Below, in pieces: positions 10,295 to 19,166 of a stretch of 64,000 nt of DNA; within the stretch, counting starts at the first letter, position 1, and each line of letters opens with the position of its first letter. The stretch lies in assembly GCF_002835465.1 (NCBI RefSeq), contig NZ_PIZM01000002.1, forward strand, positions 672,398 through 736,397. The letters are read 5' to 3'. The notes beneath the pieces are model-generated. The model had not been told where the DNA came from. It made no database searches and worked only from the letters and a program-made list of their open reading frames with translations. The position numbers were made by a program, and so were the translations under genes. Source of the stretch: Psychromonas sp. psych-6C06. Its GTDB lineage: Bacteria; Pseudomonadota; Gammaproteobacteria; Enterobacterales; Psychromonadaceae.

Positions 10295-10789
10295 TTATTC
10301 GCTATCTTTATTATTTTTATCCAACTTGCTCTGTTTAGGGGCTTTTTTCTGTTGTACGTTTTTTCTACTTTTACTCTGGTGGTGTTGCTCAAACAACTTA
10401 TCCATTTCATCCTGTTGAGAAGGCGTTAATGCCTGATAGATTTGATGCTCCATCTGCAACATTGTTAATTTTCTTTCACGTTGTTGAGACTGCTTCCTAT
10501 CGATCAACGCTTGCGCTTGGTTTGTATCAAACTTTTCTGTTTTAAGTATTGCCATTTTACCATGGTGGTATGCCCCCCTATCGCCTTTATTTTTCTTTTC
10601 AGAACGATATGACTTCATAATCACTTTTATTTCGGATTTCTGCTCCGTACTTAAATCGATCTGTTTTAAAACCTGTTTAAAATAATTTTTATGGTGATTA
10701 TTGCCTCTATCTTCTTTTGCATAAGCGATTGAAAACGATAACGGTAATGCCACGGCTACAATAATAATCTGTCTGAATAAACACTTCAT
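10295..10789 (-). CDS. cpxP: CpxP/Spy-like periplasmic envelope-stress protein
   Basis: 164 residues from the ATG at 10789, which has AGGAG six bases upstream; an earlier ATG at 10810 is upstream of that ribosome binding site and unlikely. A signal peptide is visible (cleavage after AYA). The mature protein is highly charged and helical with the two LTxxQ-type motifs of the family, LSTEQ and LTPSQ, and a basic Lys-rich tail. CpxP binds the CpxA sensor and damps the response, and acts as a periplasmic chaperone. It is divergent from cpxR with a perfect CpxR box between them. Confidence 0.88.
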   Translation of the reverse strand: MKCLFRQIIIVAVALPLSFSIAYAKEDRGNNHHKNYFKQVLKQIDLSTEQKSEIKVIMKSYRSEKKNKGDRGAYHHGKMAILKTEKFDTNQAQALIDRKQSQQRERKLTMLQMEHQIYQALTPSQQDEMDKLFEQHHQSKSRKNVQQKKAPKQSKLDKNNKDSE

Positions 10790-10861
10790 TTTTGACTCCT
10801 GGTTATTCACGTTTTATCAAGGTTAAAGACCCTGAATTATCTTGATTATAGATAGCGTTAT

Positions 10862-10876
10862 GTAAATAAGTGTAAA
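10862..10876. promoter_or_regulatory. CpxR-binding box between cpxP and cpxR
   Basis: GTAAA (10862-10866), five bases, GTAAA (10872-10876): an exact match to the CpxR consensus GTAAA-N5-GTAAA. It lies 73 bases before the cpxP ATG and 168 bases before the cpxR ATG, so phospho-CpxR could drive both. Confidence 0.8.
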
Positions 10877-11044
10877 TCTGGTTACAATAACCATAAAAAA
10901 AGTGTTTAATATACACATCAACTAAAGATACATAACACCTCTTTAACTACGAATGGATTTGGATTAGAGATGAATTTAATTTTATTTTAACCTCTCCTAA
11001 GTACCTTATTACTTATGCAGAGGCATGACAAATAAGGCCAAACC

Positions 11045-11752
11045 ATGAAAAATCTTCTATTAATTGATGACGATAAAGAGCTAGTGTCACTACTTGCTGA
11101 ATTTTTATCACTTGAAAACTATACTATTGATACGGCATTCGATGGAGAAAGTGGCTTACAAAAAGCTTTAACCGGTAATTATGACCTGTTACTACTAGAT
11201 GTAATGATGCCACGCTTAAATGGCTTTGAGGTGCTTAAGTTATTACGCCAAAAAAACGATATGCCCGTACTTATGTTAACCGCGAAAGGTGATGAAATTG
11301 ACAAAGTGCTTGGTCTAGAGATGGGCGCTGATGATTACCTCGCTAAACCTTTTAGTGAACGCGAACTACTCGCACGTATCCGTGCTATTTTACGTCGCAC
11401 TCAACATAAAAACGCAGATACCCCTTCTAAATTATCACATTTAGATATCGAACTTTTTCCCGCACAGCAACAAGCGATATGCCAAGACTTTACGATTGAG
11501 TTAACAGGCACCGAATTATTGCTATTAGAAAAATTTCTTGCACACCCAGGAGAGCTATTTTCAAAAGCAGAGCTTAGCGAAGAAGTATTAGGTAAAAAAC
11601 TGCAACCCTTCGACCGAAGCATTGATATGCACCTGAGTAATATCCGCCGTAAATTACCAACACGTATTGATGGTCAAACACGCGTTAAAAACTTCAGAGG
11701 TCGTGGTTATATGTGGGTAGATGGTGAAAGAACGCAATCAGAAGCGAGCTAA
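11045..11752 (+). CDS. cpxR: Response regulator CpxR
   Basis: 235-residue OmpR-family regulator (E. coli CpxR 232 aa). The receiver has the acidic pair DD in LLIDDDKEL, the phospho-acceptor Asp52 in LLLLDVMMP, and the conserved Lys in YLAKPF. The C-terminal winged helix (about 135-230) includes DRSIDMHLSNIRRKL and the wing RGRGYMW. It activates envelope-stress genes after phosphorylation by CpxA. cpxA follows after 101 bases that hold a large inverted repeat. Confidence 0.95.
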   Translation: MKNLLLIDDDKELVSLLAEFLSLENYTIDTAFDGESGLQKALTGNYDLLLLDVMMPRLNGFEVLKLLRQKNDMPVLMLTAKGDEIDKVLGLEMGADDYLAKPFSERELLARIRAILRRTQHKNADTPSKLSHLDIELFPAQQQAICQDFTIELTGTELLLLEKFLAHPGELFSKAELSEEVLGKKLQPFDRSIDMHLSNIRRKLPTRIDGQTRVKNFRGRGYMWVDGERTQSEAS

Positions 11753-11773
11753 ACTTTCTCTATGGCACTATGA

Positions 11774-11833
11774 TCGATACTTATAAAACTTCAAGGCCAC
11801 AGGGACTTGAGGTAGTATCCATATAAGTATCGA
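11774..11833 (+). other. Long stem-loop between cpxR and cpxA
   Basis: TCGATACTTATA (11774-11785) and TATAAGTATCGA (11822-11833) form a perfect 12-bp outer stem. Inside it ACTTCAAG (11788-11795) can pair with CTTGAGGT (11806-11813) with one G-U pair. No T-run follows, so it is not a standard terminator. The outer stem ends 20 bases before the cpxA GTG. Confidence 0.75.
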
Positions 11834-11853
11834 CATTCTATAGGGAGAATTAT

Positions 11854-13203
11854 GTGCAGTGGAAATCAGCAAACTCTATCTTTGTAAAAATATTCACTGC
11901 ATTTTGGTTGTTAATCGCCTTACTTATCTCTGCGCTTATCCTTCTACCTAAGCTTGATGGAAGACAACTACAACCGATAAAAAGCAGTGATGCTAGAGTT
12001 ATCGAACAGCAAAAAGCCCTTTTAATTGAGCTAATCGACAAAAACCCGCTACTTTCACCTCGCTCCATTTTGCACTTACTGCCTAAAAATAGCGAAAAAA
12101 GAATCTATTTAACTGAGCCCTCAGGCCGTTTAATCAATGCCAGCGCACCGCGTAAAATGCTTCAATTTATGCTCGACAGTGATTCGCCAAATAAAACGTC
12201 AAAAAAGATAAACACTTACCGCACCTATTTTGGCCCAAGCTTAATACAGCATAATCAACATGAATTTTTTATTTATGTTTCGATCCCTAATCAAAAAAAA
12301 TCGCTTGAATTAATTGAGTGGTTGCTTGATAACCCTTTATTACTTTTATTGACGGCACTTCTTGTAAGCACACCTATTTGCGCTTTTTTTGCCTGGCACC
12401 TAACCATTCCATTACGTCAGCTAAGGGACTTATCAACCAAAGTTGCACAGGGTGACTTAGAGACTCCTTTTCCTATCATAAAAAATAGTGATGAAATTGC
12501 GATGTTAGGTAAGTCTATACAACTGATGGTGCGTTCATTGAAAAACATGCTCAATAATCAACAACGTTTGTTAAGCGATATTTCTCATGAATTGAGATCT
12601 CCTTTAACACGACTGAGTTTAGCCGCCTCGATCACCAAAAAGCATAGCGGTGAGACTAAAGAGTTACAGCGTATTAATTTAGAAGTTGAGCGTATGGAAA
12701 AAATGATTGCTGAAATGCTTAACCTTTCACAAATACAATTGCATCAAGCTAAAAAGGAGCAATTGGCATTACATGAGTTTTTGGAAGATCTGTTTTTAGA
12801 TGCGCAATTTGAAGCCAGCCAATATAACAAATCATTCACTTACCCCACGCTAAGTCAGGTTAACATTAATATTTATCCGGAACTGGCTTATCGTGCGATT
12901 GAGAACATCATCCGTAATGCAATTAAATATGCACATAAATACATTTCGGTTACTATCAATATCGAAGCAGATAACATCATCCTCACAATCAGTAACGATG
13001 GCCCACTCATTCCAAGTAATGAGCTATACAACATATTTAGCCCTTTTTATCGCTTAAATTTATCACGAGATCGTGAAACAGGAGGAGCGGGCCTTGGATT
13101 AAGTATTGCTGAAAATGCGATGTTAAAGCATGGTGGTAAAGTTTGGGCAGATAACCTTGGCAATCAGGTATCGATGCATTTACAATTCCCTCGATTTAAT
13201 TAA
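11854..13203 (+). CDS. cpxA: Sensor histidine kinase CpxA
   Basis: 449-residue inner-membrane kinase (E. coli CpxA 457 aa). TM1 lies about residues 12-32, a periplasmic sensor to about 160, TM2 about 161-181, then HAMP. The phospho-acceptor is His245 in SDISHELRSPLTRL; the N box is IENIIRNAIKYA and the G2 box GAGLGLSI. It phosphorylates CpxR in response to misfolded envelope proteins. The start is GTG at 11854 with GGGAG about seven bases upstream. An ATG two bases earlier is in another frame and opens only an 11-codon reading frame. Confidence 0.94.
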   Translation: MQWKSANSIFVKIFTAFWLLIALLISALILLPKLDGRQLQPIKSSDARVIEQQKALLIELIDKNPLLSPRSILHLLPKNSEKRIYLTEPSGRLINASAPRKMLQFMLDSDSPNKTSKKINTYRTYFGPSLIQHNQHEFFIYVSIPNQKKSLELIEWLLDNPLLLLLTALLVSTPICAFFAWHLTIPLRQLRDLSTKVAQGDLETPFPIIKNSDEIAMLGKSIQLMVRSLKNMLNNQQRLLSDISHELRSPLTRLSLAASITKKHSGETKELQRINLEVERMEKMIAEMLNLSQIQLHQAKKEQLALHEFLEDLFLDAQFEASQYNKSFTYPTLSQVNINIYPELAYRAIENIIRNAIKYAHKYISVTINIEADNIILTISNDGPLIPSNELYNIFSPFYRLNLSRDRETGGAGLGLSIAENAMLKHGGKVWADNLGNQVSMHLQFPRFN

Positions 13204-13221
13204 TTTATAAGCAGAGAAACC

Positions 13222-13686
13222 ATGATTGAAATAGCATTGTATGAACCTGAAATCCCTCAAAACACAGGCGCTATCATTCGTCTATGCGCTAATACGGGCT
13301 GTGCATTGCACTTAATAGAACCATTAGGGTTTGATTTTAATGAAAAAAGAGTAAGACGTGCAGGTTTGGATTACCACGAGATTGCAAATATCCAACACCA
13401 CAAAAACTATCAAGCTTTCCTAGAAGCCGTCAAAGGAAAACGTATTTTTGCCTGTACAACTAAAACAACTACTTTCCATAGCAATGCGAACTTTGAAGGC
13501 GACGATGTTTTATTGTTTGGCCCAGAAACTCGAGGCTTACCTGCTGAAATACTTGACGCTCTTCCTGTACAACAAAAATTACGTATACCAATGCAGCCAG
13601 AAAGTCGCTCTATGAATCTTTCTAATGCTGTTTCTGTCTTTGTTTATGAAGCATGGCGTCAACTTGATTACTCGGGTGCTATCTAA
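13222..13686 (+). CDS. trmL: tRNA (cytidine(34)-2'-O)-methyltransferase
   Basis: 154-residue SPOUT methyltransferase of the TrmL/YibK type (E. coli 157 aa), which methylates the wobble 2'-OH of tRNA-Leu. Family motifs are [20 protein letters not shown] near the N-terminus, FGPETRGLP in the middle, and the knot segment [22 protein letters not shown] at the C-terminus. It begins 18 bases after cpxA on the same strand and may be read from the cpx operon. Confidence 0.95.
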   Translation: MIEIALYEPEIPQNTGAIIRLCANTGCALHLIEPLGFDFNEKRVRRAGLDYHEIANIQHHKNYQAFLEAVKGKRIFACTTKTTTFHSNANFEGDDVLLFGPETRGLPAEILDALPVQQKLRIPMQPESRSMNLSNAVSVFVYEAWRQLDYSGAI

Positions 13687-13697
13687 TTGTGAAAAAT

Positions 13698-13763
13698 AAG
13701 CGATGGAGCTATTTTACAGATTAAATTACTTAGCTCCTCGTAACAATTTCCGCAAATAAAATA
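13698..13763. repeat. Truncated copy of the dispersed repeat
   Basis: About 66 bp resembling the inner left half of copy 2: GGAGCTATTTTACAGATTAAA then ATTTCCGCAAATAAAATAA. GGAGCTA (13705-13711) and TAGCTCC (13731-13737) form a 7-bp inverted repeat. It abuts the full-length copy at 13764, in opposite orientation. Confidence 0.5.
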
Positions 13764-13925
13764 ATACCAATTCCGCTAATATAGTGATCAAATATTAAGC
13801 AGGAAAAAGGAGTTAGTTCAAGGCGAAAATTGATGCAAATGGTTGTTTCCTTTTACGAAACTCTTAACGCTGAAATAGCTTCTTTTAACCAGTAAGATTG
13901 ATCAGTTATTTAGTGGATTTGGTAT
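13764..13925. repeat. Dispersed MITE-like repeat, copy 3 (inverted)
   Basis: About 162 bp, starting ATACCAATTCCGCTAATA and ending GTGGATTTGGTAT. Over most of its length it is close to the reverse complement of 3784-3943. It lies between trmL and a diguanylate cyclase gene, which converge. Confidence 0.85.
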
Positions 13926-13946
13926 AATCAACACAAAATTAAAGCA

Positions 13947-15371
13947 TTATTCTTCGGCAATTACTTTGTTTCTTCCTGATGATTTAGCACGATACATTGC
14001 GCTGTCAGCACGCACCAAACAATCTTCAGCAGTTTCTGCATGTTTGTACTCTGCGACCCCAAAACTTGCTGTTTTCTTCCCTACACTTAAAAAAATGGTG
14101 TTGTCAACTTCGTATCTTAATTTCTGCGCTAACACCACAGCCTCCTGCAGACTGGTGTTCGGGCAGACAATCAAAAACTCTTCACCTCCCCAACGACCTA
14201 AGAGATCACTTTCCCTAATATTTTCTTGTAGTAATAGCGCAAATTGTTGTAACAATTTATCGCCAACAAGGTGGCCATGTTTGTCATTGACCTGTTTAAA
14301 AAGATCAATGTCGATCATGATCAAACTAAAAGTGCTCTTATAGCGCTGACTTTGCATCACTTTTTGTAAAATTATTTTATCTAATGAGAGACGGTTATGG
14401 GTATCGGTTAATTTATCTGTCTGAGAAAGCGCAGTTAACGCCATTGCTTGTTTCTTAAGAATACGATTACGATAAATAAAAAAGATGACCATAAAAATAA
14501 CAATAAGACCAAATAAGCGCACATTTTCAGGTGAATAACGATCAATATATTTATGTTTTATCCATTTTGATAATATTTCATGTCGCTCTTGTTGAGTTTC
14601 ATGGAGCTTAACCTTATTAATGATCTCCCACAAAATTGGCTTATCTCGATTAACAAACAGCGTTAGCTCCATATCTAAATCGGTCACACCAACGACCCTT
14701 AGCTCATATAAACCTAACTCTGCCATTTGATAACTCGCAACGGCCATGCTCATCAAAACGATGTCGAACTGCTCTTCGACGACCCCTATTAAGCCATCAT
14801 CGATTTGATTTACTTCTATAAACTTTATATTGGGATAGGCTTGCTTAAGGCGGTCGCTGTAACCTGAATCACTTAATATGGCAACATTCATACCTTCTGT
14901 CGTTTCAAGATCTGGGATATAATGCATACTCTTGCTGGCAATCATTACAATTGGGTTTTTAATAGTACTGAAAGTAGGACGGTAGTTTTTTTCTAGCATA
15001 GGGTTAGATGCACTCGCTGATATAATATCAACCTGTTTATCTTTTGAATATTGTATTGTGTGATGCCAAGAAAGAGTTTCCGTTACATTAAAAGTTAAGC
15101 CAGACTTTTCTGAAATTAAGTTTAATACCTCGGCCACAATACCCACATACTGTTTTTCTTTATTAAAGCCTTCAAAGGGAAACCAATCACTGTCTCCAAT
15201 CACACTGACCACTTTATTTTCTTTTATCCACACCTGCTCTTGTGCAGTGAGCACTAGTTTATTTTTTTCACTATTGGCAATATTATTCTCTTGATACACT
15301 ACCTGTTGTGCCTGCACGGATGAAATCAACAATAGTAGTATTGTTACTTTCACCTTTAAAAAATAATGCAT
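13947..15371 (-). CDS. Diguanylate cyclase with periplasmic solute-binding sensor domain
   Basis: 474 residues. A signal/anchor segment is followed by a family 3 solute-binding (SBP_bac_3-like) domain, about residues 50-275, beginning GDSDWFPFEGF. One transmembrane helix lies near 285-303 (LFGLIVIFMVIFFIYR), then a GGDEF domain to the C-terminus. The catalytic loop is GGEEF in RWGGEEFLIV, and the metal-binding DIDLFKQVND is intact, so cyclic-di-GMP synthesis is expected. The binding domain suggests that an amino-acid-like periplasmic ligand sets activity. Its ATG overlaps the recJ stop by one base, so it may be translated from the dsbC-recJ message. Confidence 0.88.
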   Translation of the reverse strand: MHYFLKVKVTILLLLISSVQAQQVVYQENNIANSEKNKLVLTAQEQVWIKENKVVSVIGDSDWFPFEGFNKEKQYVGIVAEVLNLISEKSGLTFNVTETLSWHHTIQYSKDKQVDIISASASNPMLEKNYRPTFSTIKNPIVMIASKSMHYIPDLETTEGMNVAILSDSGYSDRLKQAYPNIKFIEVNQIDDGLIGVVEEQFDIVLMSMAVASYQMAELGLYELRVVGVTDLDMELTLFVNRDKPILWEIINKVKLHETQQERHEILSKWIKHKYIDRYSPENVRLFGLIVIFMVIFFIYRNRILKKQAMALTALSQTDKLTDTHNRLSLDKIILQKVMQSQRYKSTFSLIMIDIDLFKQVNDKHGHLVGDKLLQQFALLLQENIRESDLLGRWGGEEFLIVCPNTSLQEAVVLAQKLRYEVDNTIFLSVGKKTASFGVAEYKHAETAEDCLVRADSAMYRAKSSGRNKVIAEE

Positions 15372-17101
15372 TATGACTCCTTGTCTTGCACCTTTAATAA
15401 CTCAACTAACAATTGGACAGTTCTATTTCCACGAAACTCATTAACATCTAAACGATAGACACAGAACACTTTTTTTACCATTGGGTTTGGCCACGCTTTC
15501 AGATCAACATTAAAAGCAATCGCATCTACTGACTTACCCTCTGATGACAATACCATTTTCAGGTGTTTTTCTCCCACGAGGCGTTGCTGAAGCACAGTAA
15601 ACTCGCCATCAAATAATGGTGCAGGAAAAGCTTGCCCCCAAGGGCCAGCCTCTCTTAACTCCTGTGCCTGCTCAATATTAATTTGTTGGGCACTCAGTTG
15701 GCCATCAGACAGTAACACATTCGTTAAAATAGCTTCATCAATTTGCTCTGCAAGTATCGTAATCAAGTTTTCACGAAACAAATTAAAGTCAGACGCTTTA
15801 ATAGATAGGCCAGCAGCCATTGCATGGCCACCGAACTTTAAGATCACATTAGGGATCCTTTTATCAACGAGGTCAAGTATATCGCGAATATGGATACCGG
15901 GAATTGAACGTGCGGAAGCTTTAATCTCCCCCTCATTACCTTTAGCAAAAACAAAGGTTGGACGGTAATAACGCTCTTTTATGCGCGATGCTACTAGCCC
16001 AATCACACCTTGATGCCATTGTGGGTCAAATAAACAGATAGCGTGGGGAATGTTGCTTTCATCTAGCTCAAGCCCTGCTAATGTCGCTAACGCTTCCTGT
16101 TGCATACCTTGCTCTATCTCTCGACGAGATTGATTCAGTGCATCGAGTTCATTGGCCATTATATTGGCCTGCATGGGGTCATCACACAATAAAAGTTCAA
16201 CACCATAACTCATCTCATCTAATCGTCCGGCAGCATTAAGGCGAGGCCCTAACGAAAATCCTAAATCACTGGCAACGAGTTGTGCTTGGTTGCGCTTAGC
16301 GACACTGATTAAAGCACTAATACCCGGGCGACATATGCCTGCACGGATACGCGCCAAGCCTTGTTGTACGAGGGTTCTATTATTGGCATCTAATTGCACC
16401 ACATCAGCAACAGTACCAAGCGCGACAATATCTAACAAACAGGCAAGGTTAGGCGCACCTTGCTGTGTAAAATAACCTTTTTCAGAAAGATAAGCACGTA
16501 GCGCCAACATCAGATAAAAAGCAACGCCAACTCCGGCTAAGTGTTTACTCGGGAAATCACAGCCTACTTGGTTAGGATTAACAATTGCATCTGCATCAGG
16601 AAGAGTTTCGCCAGGAAGGTGATGATCAGTGACTAATACTTGCATACCGAGTTGTTTAGCATGTGCGACACCACTGTTGCTAGAAATCCCGTTATCAACG
16701 GTCATTATAATTTCAGCACCTTTAGCACGAGCTAAATCAACTGTTTCGGGGGTTAACCCATAACCATAATCAAAGCGATTAGGAACGATATAATCAACAG
16801 CAATGAATCCAAGTGCTTTAAATGCGAGCATGCTGAGCGCAGTACTTGTTGCGCCATCGGCATCAAAGTCACCGACCACAACTATTTTTTTATGCGAGAG
16901 AAGTGCATCATAGAGTAGTGCACAAGCAGCATCTATCCCTTTTAATTGTTTAGCAGATAAAAGCGTCTTGGTGCTGTTATCTAATTCATGATCGCTGCAA
17001 ATGCCACGATTAGCATACAACTGTTTCAGAAGAGGAGAACAAGGGAAATTTAAAAAGCTCGCATCAACATGCGTTCTCTTTTTTACTGCAATAGAAGACA
17101 T
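15371..17101 (-). CDS. recJ: Single-stranded-DNA-specific exonuclease RecJ
   Basis: 576-residue 5'-3' single-strand exonuclease of the DHH family (E. coli RecJ 577 aa) used in recombination and mismatch repair. Metal-binding motifs are DFDADG at residues 78-83, VDNGIS near 136-140 and DHH at 159-161 in VTDHHLPG. The DHHA1 region shows KFGGHAMAAGLSI. The gene follows dsbC by 61 bases, an order also seen in E. coli. Confidence 0.96.
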   Translation of the reverse strand: MSSIAVKKRTHVDASFLNFPCSPLLKQLYANRGICSDHELDNSTKTLLSAKQLKGIDAACALLYDALLSHKKIVVVGDFDADGATSTALSMLAFKALGFIAVDYIVPNRFDYGYGLTPETVDLARAKGAEIIMTVDNGISSNSGVAHAKQLGMQVLVTDHHLPGETLPDADAIVNPNQVGCDFPSKHLAGVGVAFYLMLALRAYLSEKGYFTQQGAPNLACLLDIVALGTVADVVQLDANNRTLVQQGLARIRAGICRPGISALISVAKRNQAQLVASDLGFSLGPRLNAAGRLDEMSYGVELLLCDDPMQANIMANELDALNQSRREIEQGMQQEALATLAGLELDESNIPHAICLFDPQWHQGVIGLVASRIKERYYRPTFVFAKGNEGEIKASARSIPGIHIRDILDLVDKRIPNVILKFGGHAMAAGLSIKASDFNLFRENLITILAEQIDEAILTNVLLSDGQLSAQQINIEQAQELREAGPWGQAFPAPLFDGEFTVLQQRLVGEKHLKMVLSSEGKSVDAIAFNVDLKAWPNPMVKKVFCVYRLDVNEFRGNRTVQLLVELLKVQDKES

Positions 17102-17162
17102 AAAAAAACTGTACTCATAATTAGGAATGAGTACAGTTTATAGGAAAAAGGCAGATATTTCT

Positions 17163-17897
17163 TTAGCCTTTATTTTGCTCAAGAACTTTAATAAGACGTT
17201 GTGCAGGTAAGTAACCAGGTTGTAATGAACCGTCTTCAAGTACAAGTGCAGGTGTACCTGTTACACCAAAGAACTGACCAAGGTCATATTGTTCTTTCAC
17301 TGTGTTAACACAGTTTTTTGAAGGTACTGATTTACGGGCTTTAGCATCATCCATCGCTAGTTTAGGATCATCAGCACACCAGATAGAAACCATAGTGCTG
17401 TACGTTGCAGAACTTAACCCACCACGCGGAAACGCTAAATAACGAATAGTAATACCCGCATTATTGTAATCTTCCATCTCTGCATGCAGTTTTTGGCAGT
17501 ATCCACAGCTTGTATCAGTAAACACCGTAATGACGTGTTTCTCATCTTTAGCTTTGTAGACCAACATGTCTTTTTCAAATGCTTTCAGTTTACCCTGGCG
17601 TACTGCTGTTAAACTTTTCTCAGTGATATTTTCCATCTGATTATCTAGGTCATAGATACTACCGTGTACTAAAAACTTAGCATCATCGCTTACATAATAA
17701 ACACCACGATCGGTTAATACTTCATATAAACCTGGAACAGCAGAAGGACTAATAGAATTGATAAATAGCTCTAATTTAGTCAGCTTACTGGTGATTTCGG
17801 CTACTGCCACTTTATCCACAGCAGCCATCGAGAAAGAACTGAAAGCGACTAGGGCTAATGCACCAATAAAACGTTTTTTTAAAAAAGAAAATTGCAT
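17163..17897 (-). CDS. dsbC: Thiol:disulfide interchange protein DsbC
   Basis: 244-residue periplasmic disulfide isomerase (E. coli precursor 236 aa). Signal peptide MQFSFLKKRFIGALALVAFS..., then an N-terminal dimerisation domain and a thioredoxin domain with the CGYC active site at residues 131-134 and cis-Pro loop TGTPALV. Two further cysteines (SIWCADD, SKNCVNT) match the structural disulfide. I start at the ATG at 17897 because AGG lies seven bases upstream; an in-frame TTG at 17903 would be too close to it. It works with DsbD and precedes recJ on the same strand. Confidence 0.94.
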   Translation of the reverse strand: MQFSFLKKRFIGALALVAFSSFSMAAVDKVAVAEITSKLTKLELFINSISPSAVPGLYEVLTDRGVYYVSDDAKFLVHGSIYDLDNQMENITEKSLTAVRQGKLKAFEKDMLVYKAKDEKHVITVFTDTSCGYCQKLHAEMEDYNNAGITIRYLAFPRGGLSSATYSTMVSIWCADDPKLAMDDAKARKSVPSKNCVNTVKEQYDLGQFFGVTGTPALVLEDGSLQPGYLPAQRLIKVLEQNKG

Positions 17898-18104
17898 AAT
17901 CAAACCTATTTCAAGTAGTAAAGTGACTTGATTATGCCTTAATTTGTCATAGATACAAAATTTAGCAGAAATGTAATTTTATTTTTGTGGCAGACAAGCC
18001 CCTTCTGACTAGACAAATAAATAAAATTGAACTACTCGAAAAAGTTTAGCGACACATTAACATTAATTTATTTATGGTTATTAGTAATAAATGCAAACTC
18101 ATCG

Positions 18105-19166
18105 TTACGTTGCTTTTACTTCTGCTTTTGCATTACCAATGCCAAAATGCTCGAGCACATTAAGCATGATCACAATATACGCAATAGCCATCGAAATGAG
18201 TATAATTCGGTTAAAAAGGATATCGTTAAAACTTGCCCCCGCAGCCATACTACTATTAAACACCACCAACATTGCGATAAGTGCAGAGCTGTAATACTTA
18301 GCAGTACTTTTTGTCGAGAAAATATTACGCGCAAAAAATAAGGTAGTGGCGAGTAACAATAAAAGAAAAAAATGATACTGTGGAACAGCAACCATCAACC
18401 AATAAAAGACAGCAGCATAAGCTCCACCAAGCAAAGTTGATATCATTGAATTTTTACCAGCCCCTAGGCCTGCACTTAGTTCAGGCTTGAGAATGAACAT
18501 TGCAGAAAAAACCATTACCAATAAATAATCAATCAATCCAAAGGTAATGAAAATCGTTGCAACGGGCAAAGTGACTAAAGCACTTTTTAATGCGGCTTGG
18601 GCGGCGTTTGGGACATATTTTTTTTGAAATCCAGGAGGGGTTGGAAAAGCGGTAAATTTAGGATCTGGAAACACAAAATGTACCAACCAAATAATTGCAA
18701 TAGTAAGCCAACTTGAATAAATAAACCCAGCTGCAAAACCAAATGCAAGCCCTGTGTTAGCTTGTGCGATCATAGGGAGAATTAAGACAGCAATTAAGCT
18801 CATTAACGTTAACCAAAAAGAGCCACCTCGGTTAAGGTAATAATAGATATGAAATAACACCAGCCCTAGGGCTAAAATATAAGCACTCGGATATTGTAAA
18901 AAGAAAATAGAAAAAAGAAGACCTAACGCAAATGCTTTTAGCGTATTGAGCATATTTTGTAAGCTTGCCTTTACACTCGGCTTAGGCAAAGGCAACGCTA
19001 ACAGTACACAGGAAAAAATAGGCAATAAAAATGAAAGAGGCCAATCAACCCCATAAGCAAGGGCACAGGAAAATGTCACCCCAAATGCAAAGCGCATTTG
19101 ACGCATACGCGTTACATCTTCTTTGAGACTATTCCAAAAACCTCCCCTAGCTAACTTAGTAGACAT
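18105..19166 (-). CDS. DUF2955 family inner-membrane protein
   Basis: 353 residues with two clusters of hydrophobic helices (about 10 in total) joined by a short soluble linker around residues 170-190, the FUSC/aromatic-acid-exporter-like layout. I recognise it as the DUF2955 type, which is often encoded beside a membrane fusion protein. Its ATG overlaps the end of the preceding HlyD-like gene by 11 bases, so the two proteins are translationally coupled and probably act together in export. Substrate is unknown. No outer-membrane channel gene is adjacent. Confidence 0.78.
   Translation of the reverse strand: MSTKLARGGFWNSLKEDVTRMRQMRFAFGVTFSCALAYGVDWPLSFLLPIFSCVLLALPLPKPSVKASLQNMLNTLKAFALGLLFSIFFLQYPSAYILALGLVLFHIYYYLNRGGSFWLTLMSLIAVLILPMIAQANTGLAFGFAAGFIYSSWLTIAIIWLVHFVFPDPKFTAFPTPPGFQKKYVPNAAQAALKSALVTLPVATIFITFGLIDYLLVMVFSAMFILKPELSAGLGAGKNSMISTLLGGAYAAVFYWLMVAVPQYHFFLLLLLATTLFFARNIFSTKSTAKYYSSALIAMLVVFNSSMAAGASFNDILFNRIILISMAIAYIVIMLNVLEHFGIGNAKAEVKAT

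Noticed and set aside
11852-11887. Short leader peptide before cpxA (ATG at 11852)
   Set aside because: It opens only 11 codons, out of frame and overlapping the cpxA start; the same ribosome binding site serves the GTG at 11854, and nothing suggests it is translated.
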